Assembly: GCA_017516745.1 (NCBI GenBank)
Contig: JAFXBF010000001.1
Coordinates: 62,001-126,000 of the forward strand
DNA: 64,000 bases
From: Clostridia bacterium
GTDB lineage: Bacteria > Bacillota > Clostridia > Oscillospirales > Acutalibacteraceae
Direction: 5' to 3'
Position numbers and translations under genes: made by a program. The notes beneath the pieces are model-generated. The model made no database searches and was not told the DNA's origin. It saw nothing but the letters and a program-made list of their open reading frames with translations. This document shows positions 23,051 to 32,430 of the stretch, piece after piece (the stretch's first letter is position 1; every line of letters begins with the position of its first letter).

Positions 23051-25390
23051 GTGACAGAAAAATGGTACTACGGCCTTGAAGGGCACTCCCTTGCAAAGCC
23101 TCTTCGTGATGAGGTTTTTGTCGGCGAGCAGAAATTCCCCGCACATCTTGAGGATGATGAGCACGAGGCTAACGCCTGGCACTTTATTGTCGAGGAAAAC
23201 GGCGAAACCGTTGCAACGGGCAGGATTATCAAGCCGGAAGAAAATGTATATAAGCTCGGCAGAATAGCCGTTAAAAAAGCAATGCGTGGTACGGGTCTGG
23301 GCGCAAAGGTCACACAGGCTCTTATTGATAAAGCAAAGCAGCTCGGCGCAACCACGGTTAAAATCAGCGGTCAGACTCATGCCGTACCGTTTTACGAAAA
23401 ATTCGGCTTTGCCGTTGCAGGCCCCGAGTTTTACGAGGAAAACCTGCCTCACGTTAATATGGAAATGAACCTCGTTTTTGACGGCTGTGATTGGGTAGGC
23501 TTTGAAAAGGACAGCGTTGCCGTCTATGCCCGAAAGACCTTTACCGTTGAAAACGCAAAGGAAGTTAAAATTCTTTCATCGGGTCTCGGTTTCTGCCACA
23601 TTAAAATCAACGGTGTACCCGTTACGGATGAAATCCTTTCTCCTGCGTGGACAAATTACGAAAAGCGTGACCTTACAAAAATCCACATGCCCGTAAACGA
23701 TACGCTCGTCCACAGAATTCTCTATGTCGAAAACGATATTTCTTCGCTTGTCAAAAACGGCGAAAATACGGTTGAATTCCATATCGGTGCAGGCTGGTAC
23801 GGCCAGAATCAGAGCCGCAACGAGGGTATGGTAGAATACGGTCAGCTCAAGCTCTGCTATAAAATTCTTGCCGACGGTGAAACAATTTCAAAATCAGATG
23901 AAACGGTTGAGTGGAAGCCGTCTTATGTCACACGCACAAATATCTATTTCGGCGAAACTCACGATGCACGCCTTATTGATAAGGGCGAGTGGCGCAAGGT
24001 AACCAGACTCGAAAATCCGCTTTCTCTTCTCTCGAAGCAGACCTGTACGCCCGACAGAGAGATAAGAACAATCATTCCGAAGAAGATTTATTCCTTCGGC
24101 GATACCGCCATATACGATTTGGGCGAGCACGTTGCAGGCTATCCGAAGCTCGTTTTCGGCGAAAGAGCAATAACCGACGAAAGAGCCTTTGTCCGCTATG
24201 CGGAAGAGCTCAATGAGGACGGTTCACTCAATTTTTATGTAACAGAGCGCCCCTTCCGTATGCAGAGGGATGAATTTGTTTTCTGCGAGGAGTACGAAAA
24301 GCACGAGTTTTATCCGCTTTTCACCTGGCACGCAGGCAGATATTTTGAAGTTCAGGGTGATGCTTACCCGACAGAGTTTGCAGTTGTGCATACCGACTTA
24401 AAGCAGATTTGCGATTACCGTTCCGATGACGAAGTGCTGCAATGGCTGTTTGATACGTATATCAGAACACAGCTCAACAATGTACATTGCTGTGTGCCGT
24501 CCGACTGTCCTCACAGAGAGCGTCTCGGTTACACAGGCGACGGTCAGCTTGCGTGTGATGCCGCAATGACCTGCTTTGATGCAAAGGATATGTACCTTAA
24601 GTGGATGCAGGATATTGCCGACAGCCAGGATATCTACGGCGGCCACGTTGAGCATACCGCACCGTTCTACGGCGGCGGAGGCGGTCCCGGAGGCTGGGGC
24701 GGAGCAATTGTTTTCGTTCCCTATACCTTCTACAAGCACTACGGCGATAAGGAAGTGCTTAAAAAATATTACCGCAATATGTGCAAGTACCTTGAGTATA
24801 TGGTAAACCACAGCGAGGAAAGCCTCGTTGTACGTTCCGAAAAAGGCGGTTGGTGCCTTGGTGATTGGTGCACACCCGAAAAAATCGTCATTCCCGAGCC
24901 CTTTGTAAATACTTATTTCTATATCAGAGCGGTACGCTGTGTCAAGGAAATTGCCGCAATAATCGGCGAAAAGCTGCCGGAAGGTATTGACGAAAGAGAA
25001 GCAGCAGCCGTTAAATCAATGCACGATAAGTACTTTGACAATGCTACAGGCTCATTCTGCAACGCAGTTCAGGGTGCGGATGCCTTTGCAGTTGACCTTG
25101 GACTTGGTGACGAAAGAACATATAAAAATGTGCTCGACAAGTATTCAGCCCTCGGCAAGTTTGACACGGGTATTTTCGGCACGGATATTCTTGTACGCAT
25201 TCTCTGCGAAAGGGGCGACAAGGCTCTTGCAAGAAAGCTCCTCACAAGCCGTGACGGTATAGGCACCTTCAACTATATGCGTGAGCAGGGTGCAACAACT
25301 CTGTGGGAAAACTGGGACGGTGCGGATTCACACTCTCACCCGATGTTCGGCGCAGTAATCGCTTCAATGGTTAAATTCAATATAGTATAA
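23051..25390 (+). CDS. GNAT acetyltransferase fused to GH78-like alpha-L-rhamnosidase
   Basis: 779 residues from a GTG start with AAGGAGG 8 bases upstream. Residues 1-140 are a complete GNAT domain of the ElaA type: WHFIVEENGETVATGRII, then LGRIAVKKAMRGTGLGAKV and PFYEKFGFAVAGPEFYE. From about 145 the protein is a bacterial rhamnosidase: beta-sandwich domains to about 430, then the (alpha/alpha)6 barrel with CVPSDCPHRERLGYTGDGQL near 480 holding the acidic catalytic residues and TTLWENWDG near 755 holding the distal Glu. No signal peptide. The reading frame is continuous through the junction, so this is a real fusion in this sequence unless there is an assembly error. Confidence 0.82.
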   Translation: MTEKWYYGLEGHSLAKPLRDEVFVGEQKFPAHLEDDEHEANAWHFIVEENGETVATGRIIKPEENVYKLGRIAVKKAMRGTGLGAKVTQALIDKAKQLGATTVKISGQTHAVPFYEKFGFAVAGPEFYEENLPHVNMEMNLVFDGCDWVGFEKDSVAVYARKTFTVENAKEVKILSSGLGFCHIKINGVPVTDEILSPAWTNYEKRDLTKIHMPVNDTLVHRILYVENDISSLVKNGENTVEFHIGAGWYGQNQSRNEGMVEYGQLKLCYKILADGETISKSDETVEWKPSYVTRTNIYFGETHDARLIDKGEWRKVTRLENPLSLLSKQTCTPDREIRTIIPKKIYSFGDTAIYDLGEHVAGYPKLVFGERAITDERAFVRYAEELNEDGSLNFYVTERPFRMQRDEFVFCEEYEKHEFYPLFTWHAGRYFEVQGDAYPTEFAVVHTDLKQICDYRSDDEVLQWLFDTYIRTQLNNVHCCVPSDCPHRERLGYTGDGQLACDAAMTCFDAKDMYLKWMQDIADSQDIYGGHVEHTAPFYGGGGGPGGWGGAIVFVPYTFYKHYGDKEVLKKYYRNMCKYLEYMVNHSEESLVVRSEKGGWCLGDWCTPEKIVIPEPFVNTYFYIRAVRCVKEIAAIIGEKLPEGIDEREAAAVKSMHDKYFDNATGSFCNAVQGADAFAVDLGLGDERTYKNVLDKYSALGKFDTGIFGTDILVRILCERGDKALARKLLTSRDGIGTFNYMREQGATTLWENWDGADSHSHPMFGAVIASMVKFNIV

Positions 25391-25402
25391 TAAGTAACAA
25401 AA

Positions 25403-25440
25403 ATGACCTGTATCCCGTTTGAGAGATACAGGTCATATTC
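25403..25440. terminator. bidirectional terminator
   Basis: ATGACCTGTATC (25403-25414) / GATACAGGTCAT (25425-25436), with T-rich sequence on both sides, between convergent genes. Confidence 0.88.
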
Positions 25441-25448
25441 TTTTGAAT

Positions 25449-26378
25449 TTATTTTTCTAAAAAATCAATAATTACTTGGTTTAACTCGTCTGCTCTGTTT
25501 TCTTCGCACATATGTCCGCCGTTTACGACGAGGTAATTGGTTGCGTCAGGGAAGGTTTCAGCTACGGTCTTCTTCATATCATCTGTAAGAATCATATCCT
25601 TATCAGCCTGAATAACAAGAACAGGCATTTCAATCTTTGAAATCTTTTCAAGATCATTCGGCATAGCTCTCGCAGCAGTCAGCATATTGCTGTAGCCCGT
25701 GTTATGTATCTGAAGCGGTTTTGAGATAGCGTCAAGGTCATAATTCTTTGTGAACTCCCAGTCCATAAAGGCAAAGTAAGCAACCAGGCGGAGCAAGGGA
25801 GTAATCTTGGTAAGGTGCTCAAAAACGAAGTTTGACATTGCGCCCATAATCTTGAGCATTATGGGATTGGACATAGAGCTTCCGTCTGAAATCGGACAGG
25901 GACAGACAAGCATGAGCGATTTGATGGAGGGCTCCATTGCTGCAATGTTCATTGAAACACCGCCGCCCATTGACTGACCCATTATGTGCCATTCTTCAAT
26001 AGGAGCAATAGTTTTCATCAGGCTTATGACAAGCTGTTCACGTGCAATAAAATCTTCTTCGGAAACATCACATTCTCTGGTGCTGTAGCCGAAGCCGGGC
26101 AGATCAACAAGCACGCAGGTATAGCCTTCGTCAACAAGGTTGGCTGCAAGCGGCTCCCAGGTTGCGGTTGAAAGAGCAAAGCCGTGAATCATAAGAATTT
26201 TGCCCTTTTCGTTTTCAGCCTCCAGAACACGGTAGTGGATTGTGTACTTGCCTTGAGTATAGAATCGGCTGTTTTCAAACGGCTTTTCCTCTGCCGCAAA
26301 AGCGGAAAGGGAGAGCATGGGGATGATAAAAAGAAATGCGCAGATAAGGGAGAAAATTCGTGTGGTCGTTCTGTTCAT
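25449..26378 (-). CDS. secreted alpha/beta hydrolase
   Basis: 309 residues with a cleavable signal peptide (residues 1-28, SLSAFAAEE cleavage region). The fold motifs are KILMIHGFALSTATWEP near 62 (oxyanion), nucleophile GQSMGGGV near 134, acid VIQADKDMIL near 260 and His in VNGGHMCEE near 287. It resembles general esterase/lipase-type hydrolases of the alpha/beta family. Last gene of the DUF1015-obgE-mrnC-yitT operon, 10 bases behind yitT. Substrate unknown. Confidence 0.82.
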   Translation of the reverse strand: MNRTTTRIFSLICAFLFIIPMLSLSAFAAEEKPFENSRFYTQGKYTIHYRVLEAENEKGKILMIHGFALSTATWEPLAANLVDEGYTCVLVDLPGFGYSTRECDVSEEDFIAREQLVISLMKTIAPIEEWHIMGQSMGGGVSMNIAAMEPSIKSLMLVCPCPISDGSSMSNPIMLKIMGAMSNFVFEHLTKITPLLRLVAYFAFMDWEFTKNYDLDAISKPLQIHNTGYSNMLTAARAMPNDLEKISKIEMPVLVIQADKDMILTDDMKKTVAETFPDATNYLVVNGGHMCEENRADELNQVIIDFLEK

Positions 26379-26388
26379 GTTTTTTACC

Positions 26389-27288
26389 TCACTCGTTTAT
26401 TGTGGCTTTGAAGCCCTTGCCTATAATTTCGTTTGCCTCTGTGATTATTGTAAAGGTGTTGGGGTCAATGGATTTAATCAGCTTGATAACAGATGAAACC
26501 TCATTGTTTCGAAGCACGCATACAAGCATATTTTTGTCCTTGCCCGTGTAAGCACCTGTTGCAGGCACTATGCTCACACCTCTCGGGGTTTTGCTGACAA
26601 GCAGTTTGGAAATTTCCTCGGCATGGTCGGTGATAACCATAAGCATCTTGCTCTTGCCCATACCGTAAAGAATGTAGTCAATAACCTTTGAGCTTACAAA
26701 AATAACAATAGCGGCGTAAAGTGCACTTTCAATACTGCGGAAAACAACAGCCGAAATTGCAATTACCACCATATCGCTGAACATTACAAGCTTGCCGTAG
26801 GAAAGGTGGGGGAAGGGTAATCGGAGCAGCTTGCTAAGTACATCTGTACCGCCTGTTGTAGAGCCACGGGAGGCAACAATTGCAACGCCTGCGCCAAGAA
26901 GCGCACCGCTGAAAATTGCCGCCAGGAGCTTATCACCCGTGTAGTGGTAGGGAACATAAGCGGCAACAAGGTCTATGAGTGCGGAAAGCATAGCCGTAAC
27001 CCACAGGGTTTTTACAACGAACTTTTTGCCTATGAATATCCATGCTAAAATAAGTACGGGAATATTCAGCGCAAAGTTTACTGCACCAACGGGCAGGTCT
27101 GTCAGGTAATTGATAACAATGGCCAGACCCGAAAAACCGCCCTGGGCAATGTTGTTGGGTACGTTGAAAAAGTTAACTGCGCAAGCATACAAAGCACAGC
27201 CGACAAACCAGAAAATATTATCGACGAGAAGGCTTGCAGCCTTGTTGACTTTTTCGTTTTTCATAAAGGAGGGTTTATTGATTTTCAA
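26389..27288 (-). CDS. YitT family membrane protein (DUF161 + DUF2179)
   Basis: 299 residues. About five to six membrane helices span residues 25-195 (including GCALYACAVNFFNVPNNIAQGG and ASRGSTTGGTDVLSKLL). The C-terminal DUF2179 domain spans about 215-295 (DYILYGMGKSKMLMVITDH, then RGVSIVPATGAYTGKDKNM). The family is widespread in Firmicutes and the transported molecule, if any, is unknown. The start overlaps the Mini-III stop by 4 bases (ATGA), so it is cotranscribed and coupled. Confidence 0.88.
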   Translation of the reverse strand: MKINKPSFMKNEKVNKAASLLVDNIFWFVGCALYACAVNFFNVPNNIAQGGFSGLAIVINYLTDLPVGAVNFALNIPVLILAWIFIGKKFVVKTLWVTAMLSALIDLVAAYVPYHYTGDKLLAAIFSGALLGAGVAIVASRGSTTGGTDVLSKLLRLPFPHLSYGKLVMFSDMVVIAISAVVFRSIESALYAAIVIFVSSKVIDYILYGMGKSKMLMVITDHAEEISKLLVSKTPRGVSIVPATGAYTGKDKNMLVCVLRNNEVSSVIKLIKSIDPNTFTIITEANEIIGKGFKATINE

Positions 27289-27689
27289 TTTTCTTTTTCC
27301 TCACTGATAAGTTCAAAAAGCTCTCTCATTCGTTCACTTTTGCCTTTAAGGTACAGATATCCGAACAGTGCCTCAAAGCCCGTTGCTGCGTGATATTTCG
27401 CAGGGGAAGCACCCTTGGGGATATGTGAAACCTTGGCATTTCTGCCTCGCTTGAAGGCAGCTAATTCTTCTTCTGTCAGTAACGGCATCAGCTTTTCGAT
27501 TGCGCTTGCCTGTGCCGTTGCGCTTACAAAGCTGACCGCAAGTCTGTGCAATTCTTCGGGCGGTCTGTCGCCTTTAAGCGCAAGGTGCCTTCTTACAAGC
27601 ACCTCGTAAACGGCATCGCCGAGAAAGGCGAGGGATATGGGGTTTAGTGAATTGGGAGAAATATCGGTATTTCTGATAAGTGTTTCCAA
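27285..27689 (-). CDS. mrnC: Mini-ribonuclease III
   Basis: 134 residues from a TTG start at 27689, preceded by AAGGAG 6 bases away. This also removes an overlap with obgE. It is a single RNase III catalytic domain without a double-stranded RNA binding domain: LAFLGDAVYEVLVRRHLA near 20 carries the catalytic Asp, followed by GRNAKVSHIPKGA near 80 and the ATGFEALFGYLYLKG helix near 100 with the second acidic pair. In Bacillus the enzyme matures 23S rRNA ends. It lies between obgE and yitT. Confidence 0.9.
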   Translation of the reverse strand: METLIRNTDISPNSLNPISLAFLGDAVYEVLVRRHLALKGDRPPEELHRLAVSFVSATAQASAIEKLMPLLTEEELAAFKRGRNAKVSHIPKGASPAKYHAATGFEALFGYLYLKGKSERMRELFELISEEKEN

Positions 27690-27708
27690 GGCTTTCTCCT
27701 TATGGTAC

Positions 27709-28980
27709 TTATGGTACGTAATCAAATTCAAAGTCGTAAATAACTACGCTGTCGCCTTCATTAATGCCCATTTCAACAAGGCGGTCGAGTATACCGCTTG
27801 TTTCAAGCACTCTCTGGAAATACTGGAGGGATTCGTAGTCGTCAAGGTCGGTTCTCTGCAGTATGCGAAGCAGCCATTCGCCCTCAACGAAGTAAACGTC
27901 GTCCTCGCATCTGACGGTGAAGTTTTCGCCCGCTTCGGGTAAGAGGTCGGTTGTCTTGATTTCTTCGCTCTCAAAGCGTACAACGGGCGGAAGAGTGGCA
28001 AGCTTTGCGGCAACTGCGTTTATAACCTCCTGCGTGCCCTCAACAATGGGTGCACACATTCTGTAAAGTTTGTAGCCGTGCTCTGCCATATACTTTTCAA
28101 GTCTGTCTAGCTGTTCGTCCGTTGCAAGGTCAATTTTATTGGCAACTACTATCTGCTCTCTTGTGGCAAGCTCTTCGTTGAAGCGTGCAAGCTCAAGGTT
28201 AATCTTTTCAAAGTCCTCAATCGGGTCTCTGCCCTCACTGCCTGCCGCATCAAGAATGTGCACAAGCATACGGCAGCGCTCAACGTGGCGTAAAAATTCG
28301 TGGCCGAGGCCTATGCCTTCGCTTGCGCCCTCAATAAGTCCGGGAATATCGGCAATGACAAACGAATTGCCTTCACCCATTCTTACAACGCCCAAAACGG
28401 GTGTTATTGTGGTGAAATGGTAGTCGGCAACAATGGGCTTTGCCTCGCTTACAACGGAAATAAAGCTGGATTTACCGACATTCGGAAAGCCTAAAAGACC
28501 TACATCTGCAATGAGCTTGAGCTCGAGAGATACCTCCCACTCTTCGCCGGGGGTACCGCTTTTGGCAAAACGGGGAGCCTGTCTTGTTGCGGTTGCGAAA
28601 TGGGGGTTGCCCCAGCCGCCTCTGCCGCCCTTTGCGGCAATAAAAGGCTTGTCATCGCTCAGGTCTGCCATTATCTTGCCCGTGCTGACCTCTCTTATAA
28701 TTGTGCCGAGCGGTACCTTGATAACAAGGTCTTCGCCCTTCTTTCCGTTCTTTCTGCCGCTCTGTCCGTTGCCGCCGCTTTGTGCGGTGTACTTTCTTTT
28801 ATAGCGGAAATCGGCAAGGGTTGAAAGGTTGGTGTCAACCTGAAAAACTATGTCGCCGCCCTTGCCGCCGTCACCGCCGTCGGGGCCGCCGGAAGCAACG
28901 AATTTTTCACGGTGGAAGGCAACACAGCCGTCGCCGCCTTTGCCTGCTTTTATTTTGATTTTTGCAATATCAACAAACAT
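27709..28980 (-). CDS. obgE: Obg family GTPase
   Basis: 423 residues with the three Obg domains. The glycine-rich Obg fold spans 1-157 (VAFHREKFVASGGPDGGDGG). The G domain spans 158-330 with Walker A GFPNVGKSS, switch DIPGLIEGASEG and NKID. The C-terminal OCT domain is at about 350-423. It is a ribosome-assembly and stress GTPase. Located 26 bases behind the DUF1015 gene in a minus-strand operon. Confidence 0.96.
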   Translation of the reverse strand: MFVDIAKIKIKAGKGGDGCVAFHREKFVASGGPDGGDGGKGGDIVFQVDTNLSTLADFRYKRKYTAQSGGNGQSGRKNGKKGEDLVIKVPLGTIIREVSTGKIMADLSDDKPFIAAKGGRGGWGNPHFATATRQAPRFAKSGTPGEEWEVSLELKLIADVGLLGFPNVGKSSFISVVSEAKPIVADYHFTTITPVLGVVRMGEGNSFVIADIPGLIEGASEGIGLGHEFLRHVERCRMLVHILDAAGSEGRDPIEDFEKINLELARFNEELATREQIVVANKIDLATDEQLDRLEKYMAEHGYKLYRMCAPIVEGTQEVINAVAAKLATLPPVVRFESEEIKTTDLLPEAGENFTVRCEDDVYFVEGEWLLRILQRTDLDDYESLQYFQRVLETSGILDRLVEMGINEGDSVVIYDFEFDYVP

Positions 28981-29006
28981 ATTTTTATACCTTTACTAAA
29001 ATCAAT

Positions 29007-30248
29007 TTATGATAATTCGTGAATGAACAGACCGCTGAGGAGCTTCGGCTCAAACCAGGTCGATTTCGGGGGCATAATAAGCCCTGCATCGGCAATAGCC
29101 ATAAGGTCTTCAAGTGTTGTCGGGTACATTGATACAGCCAGCTTCATATCGCTGTTTGCCCGTCTTTCAAGCTCTTCAAGTCCTCTGATGCCGCCTACGA
29201 AATCAATTCTCTCGTCTGTTCTCGGGTCGTCAATACCGAGTACGGGTGCGATAAAGTTGTTCTGCAGAATGGAAACGTCAAGCTGTGCAATGGGGTCGTT
29301 GGGGTCAAAAGTGCCTTTCTTTGCGGTGAGTTTGTACCATCTGCCCTCGATATAAAGACCGAAGGTGTGTTTTTCCTCGGGCTTGTAGGGTGAATCCTTT
29401 GCAGGCTCAAAGCTGAAATACGTGCTGATTGCGGTGAGTAATTGGTCACGGCTCATACCGTTTGTGTCACGCATTACACGGTTGTAGTCCATAATTTCAA
29501 GCTCATCGGCAGGGAAGCAAACGGCAAGGAAGCGGTTGAATTCCTCTTCGCCCGTGTAACCGGGGTTTGCCTCTCTTCTCATAAGACCGACTCTTACTGC
29601 GGAAGCACAGCGGTGGTGGCCGTCTGCAATATAAAGGCTGTCAATCTTGTCAAAGCCTTCTGCTATTACTTCGTTAACTTTGCTGTCGTCAATTGCCCAT
29701 ACCGTCTGCCGGACACTGTCGGAAACAAAGTCGTATTCGGGCTCGTGGTTTTTCTGCCATTCTTCAACAGCGTTCTTTATTGCATCGCTGCTTTTGTAGG
29801 TGAGAAAAATCGGGCCCGTGTTTGCGTTGCAGGTGTCAACGTGGTTGATTCTGTCCTGCTCCTTGTCTGCTCTTGTAAGCTCGTGCTTTTTAATGTTATT
29901 GTTAATATAATCGTCAATGGATGCACAGCCGACAAGACCTGTCTGGCTTCTGCCGTCCATTATCTGCCTGTAAATGAAAAAGCAGGGGACAGCATCTTTT
30001 TTACAGATTCCGTCGGAAACGAGCCTGTCAAGGTTTTCCTTTGCTTTGGCGTAAACTGCCTTGTCGTAAAGGTCGGTACCTTCGGGTAAATCTATCTCCG
30101 CCTTGTCAACGTGAAGGAAAGAATACGGGTTACCTTCAACCATTTTCTTTGCTTCAACACTGTTCATAACGTCATAGGGCAAAGCGGCAACCTTGTCTGC
30201 ATATTCTCTTGTGGGACGAACCGCATTGAACGGTCTGAAATAAGCCAT
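29007..30248 (-). CDS. DUF1015 family protein
   Basis: 413 residues covering the full family. It starts YFRPFNAVRPTREYADKVAALPYDV, has the conserved TRADKEQDRINHVDTCNANTGP near 145 and YIADGHHRCASAVRVG near 220. The family includes relatives of ADP-dependent serine kinase, but a function in Clostridia has not been fixed. It heads a five-gene operon with obgE, mrnC, yitT and a secreted hydrolase. AAGGAG is 11 bases before the ATG, longer than usual. Confidence 0.85.
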   Translation of the reverse strand: MAYFRPFNAVRPTREYADKVAALPYDVMNSVEAKKMVEGNPYSFLHVDKAEIDLPEGTDLYDKAVYAKAKENLDRLVSDGICKKDAVPCFFIYRQIMDGRSQTGLVGCASIDDYINNNIKKHELTRADKEQDRINHVDTCNANTGPIFLTYKSSDAIKNAVEEWQKNHEPEYDFVSDSVRQTVWAIDDSKVNEVIAEGFDKIDSLYIADGHHRCASAVRVGLMRREANPGYTGEEEFNRFLAVCFPADELEIMDYNRVMRDTNGMSRDQLLTAISTYFSFEPAKDSPYKPEEKHTFGLYIEGRWYKLTAKKGTFDPNDPIAQLDVSILQNNFIAPVLGIDDPRTDERIDFVGGIRGLEELERRANSDMKLAVSMYPTTLEDLMAIADAGLIMPPKSTWFEPKLLSGLFIHELS

Positions 30249-30284
30249 CGGACATATTACTCCTTATAAAAAATTACATATATA

Positions 30285-30313
30285 AATTTACAACTTTTAT
30301 ATATGTAAGTCAA
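30285..30313 (-). promoter_or_regulatory. promoter of the DUF1015-obgE operon
   Basis: Minus strand: TTGACT (30308-30313), 17-base spacer, TAAATT (30285-30290), about 37 bases before the ATG at 30248. Confidence 0.65.
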
Positions 30314-30359
30314 TAGGAAAGAATAATTGTAAAAAAGTAATTTTTCTTTCAAAAAAGTA

Positions 30360-30387
30360 GTGACATTTCACAAAATTATGTTATAAT
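30360..30387 (+). promoter_or_regulatory. promoter of the phoH-recO operon
   Basis: GTGACA (30360-30365), 16-base spacer, TATAAT (30382-30387), 55 bases before the TTG start of phoH. Confidence 0.65.
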
Positions 30388-30441
30388 TATGTGACAATGT
30401 ACTAAAATAATTACTCGAAAGAATTTAAAGGAGACCTGCAT

Positions 30442-31404
30442 TTGTTTGAGCAGACAATAAATATCGACAGAATGGAGCACGCCGTAAGTCTTTTCGGCAG
30501 CTTCGATGAAAATATCCGCAATATTGAAAAGGAGTATTCAGTTTCCGTTGTTTCAAGGGGCTCCGACCTCAAAATAACGGGAGAGGCAGAGGGCGTAGCA
30601 AAAGCCGTGCGTGCAATTAACGGTCTGCTTTCTCTTATCAACAAGGGCGAAGCGCTTACCGAGCAGAATGTGCGCTATGTTATGACACTTGTAGGCGAGG
30701 GTAATGAAAGCCAGATTGCCACAATGGGCAACGACTGTGTGTGCATTACTTCAAGGGGAAAGCCTGTCAAGCCCAAAACACTCGGACAGAAAAAATATAT
30801 CGAAGCCATCAAGGACAATACCATTGTATTCGGCATCGGCCCCGCAGGTACGGGTAAAACCTACCTGGCGGTTGCAATGGCGGTAAACGCCTTCCGTGCA
30901 AAGGAGGTCAACCGCATAATTCTCACAAGACCCGCAGTTGAAGCAGGTGAAAAGCTCGGCTTCCTGCCCGGTGATTTGCAGCAGAAGGTTGATCCGTATC
31001 TCCGTCCGCTTTACGATGCGCTTTTCGATATGCTCGGTGCGGAAAACTTTCAGAAATATCAGGAGCGTGGCAGTATTGAGGTTGCGCCTCTTGCCTATAT
31101 GCGAGGAAGAACGCTTGACGACAGCTTCGTAATTCTCGACGAAGCACAGAACACCACACCCGAGCAGATGAAAATGTTCCTTACCCGTCTGGGCTTCAAT
31201 TCAAAAATGGTCATCACGGGCGATATTACACAGATTGACCTGCCGGACGGTAAGCGCTCGGGTCTTGTCGAAGTAATAAAGATACTCAAAAATGTAGAGG
31301 ATATCGAGAACGTAACCTTTAACGACAAGGATGTTGTTCGTCACAGGCTTGTTCAGGATATCGTCAAGGCTTATGCAAAATACGAGGAAAGAAAGAAGAA
31401 CTGA
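30442..31404 (+). CDS. PhoH family ATPase (PhoH-like protein)
   Basis: 320 residues with a TTG start, AAGGAG 8 bases upstream. A KH-like N-terminal region (about 1-105) is followed by the PhoH P-loop domain: Walker A IGPAGTGKTYLA near 133, then ILTRPAVEAGEKLGFLPGD, Walker B SFVILDEAQNTTPEQMK near 230 and GDITQIDLP near 255. The family is linked to RNA and translation under stress. It heads the operon with ybeY, dgkA, era, yqzL-like and recO, the usual Firmicute order. Confidence 0.93.
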   Translation: MFEQTINIDRMEHAVSLFGSFDENIRNIEKEYSVSVVSRGSDLKITGEAEGVAKAVRAINGLLSLINKGEALTEQNVRYVMTLVGEGNESQIATMGNDCVCITSRGKPVKPKTLGQKKYIEAIKDNTIVFGIGPAGTGKTYLAVAMAVNAFRAKEVNRIILTRPAVEAGEKLGFLPGDLQQKVDPYLRPLYDALFDMLGAENFQKYQERGSIEVAPLAYMRGRTLDDSFVILDEAQNTTPEQMKMFLTRLGFNSKMVITGDITQIDLPDGKRSGLVEVIKILKNVEDIENVTFNDKDVVRHRLVQDIVKAYAKYEERKKN

Positions 31405-31419
31405 AAGGGGTTGCTTTAA

Positions 31420-31932
31420 ATGAAAGATAAGATTAAGGTCATCATTACCGACGAGCAGGCGAAGGTCAAAGTACCTACAGGCTTAAGGCTTCTTATCAGA
31501 AGAAGCTGTACCGCCGTGCTTGTCAGCGAAAATTTTGAGGGCTCAGCCGAAATCAGCGTCACCTTTGTTGATGATGAGCGTATCCACGAGCTTAACAGGC
31601 AGTTCAGAAACGTTGATTCTTCAACGGACGTGCTTTCCTTCCCGCTTGGTGAGAACGGCGTTTACGATATCAACCCCGAAACGGGTGCAAAGCTGCTGGG
31701 TGATATCGTAATTTCGCTTGAACACGCCGTTGCACAGGCTCACGCTTATGAGCATACTTTACAGCGTGAGGTCGCTTTCCTCACCGTTCATTCAATGCTC
31801 CACCTTCTCGGCTATGACCACGTCAACGGCGGCCTTGAGCGAGTAAGAATGCGTGAAAAAGAGGAAGAAGTCCTCACAAAACTCGGCTTACATAGAACGA
31901 GCAGTTATTATCTCGGCGATGATGAGGAATAA
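31420..31932 (+). CDS. ybeY: endoribonuclease YbeY
   Basis: 170 residues. The family core includes NVDSSTDVLSFPLGENG near 68 and the zinc motif HSMLHLLGYDH near 127, where the usual second residue Gly is Ser but all three His are kept. YbeY takes part in 16S rRNA 3'-end maturation and 70S quality control. AAAGGGG precedes the ATG. Located 15 bases behind phoH and 5 bases before dgkA. Confidence 0.94.
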   Translation: MKDKIKVIITDEQAKVKVPTGLRLLIRRSCTAVLVSENFEGSAEISVTFVDDERIHELNRQFRNVDSSTDVLSFPLGENGVYDINPETGAKLLGDIVISLEHAVAQAHAYEHTLQREVAFLTVHSMLHLLGYDHVNGGLERVRMREKEEEVLTKLGLHRTSSYYLGDDEE

Positions 31933-31937
31933 CCATT

Positions 31938-32426
31938 ATGTCATCTTTTCTTAAAAGCTTTGTTTATGCCTTTCGTGGACTGGGCTACTGTCTTGTAAAC
32001 GAGAGGAATATGCGTGTGCACTTCTGCTGTCTTGCATATATGGTGTTTTTCCTTGTAAGGTACGATTTCTTTGTTGTTACCCGTACTCAGGCGGCAATTC
32101 TTGCCGTTGCGGCGGCTCTGGTAATTGTTGCCGAATATATAAACACCGCCGTTGAAAGAGCGGTCGATACCGCTTCAAAAGGCGAAAAAACCGAAACGGC
32201 ACGCATTGCAAAAGATACTGCGGCAGGCGCTGTCCTTGCGTCTGCAATTTTCGCCGTTGTTACAGGCATAATAATTCTGTATCAGCCCGAGGCTTTCAGG
32301 GCACTTTTTGCCTACTATGCGGAAAATCCAATAAGCCTTGTTCTGTTTATCGTAAGTTTTATTATTGCAATCTGCTTTATGTTTACAGACCCAAAAAGAT
32401 ATTTGAAAATTTTCAGGAGAAAATGA
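31938..32426 (+). CDS. dgkA: diacylglycerol/undecaprenol kinase
   Basis: 162 residues, about 30-40 longer than the minimal enzyme. The family motif is IVAEYINTAVERAVDTAS near 57-74, with KDTAAGAVLASA after it. Helices span about 45-60, 90-112 and an extra C-terminal pair ending in LVLFIVSFIIAICFMF. In Gram-positive bacteria the enzyme phosphorylates undecaprenol or diacylglycerol. The order ybeY-dgkA-era is conserved in Firmicutes. Confidence 0.9.
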   Translation: MSSFLKSFVYAFRGLGYCLVNERNMRVHFCCLAYMVFFLVRYDFFVVTRTQAAILAVAAALVIVAEYINTAVERAVDTASKGEKTETARIAKDTAAGAVLASAIFAVVTGIIILYQPEAFRALFAYYAENPISLVLFIVSFIIAICFMFTDPKRYLKIFRRK

Positions 32427-32430
32427 ATTT

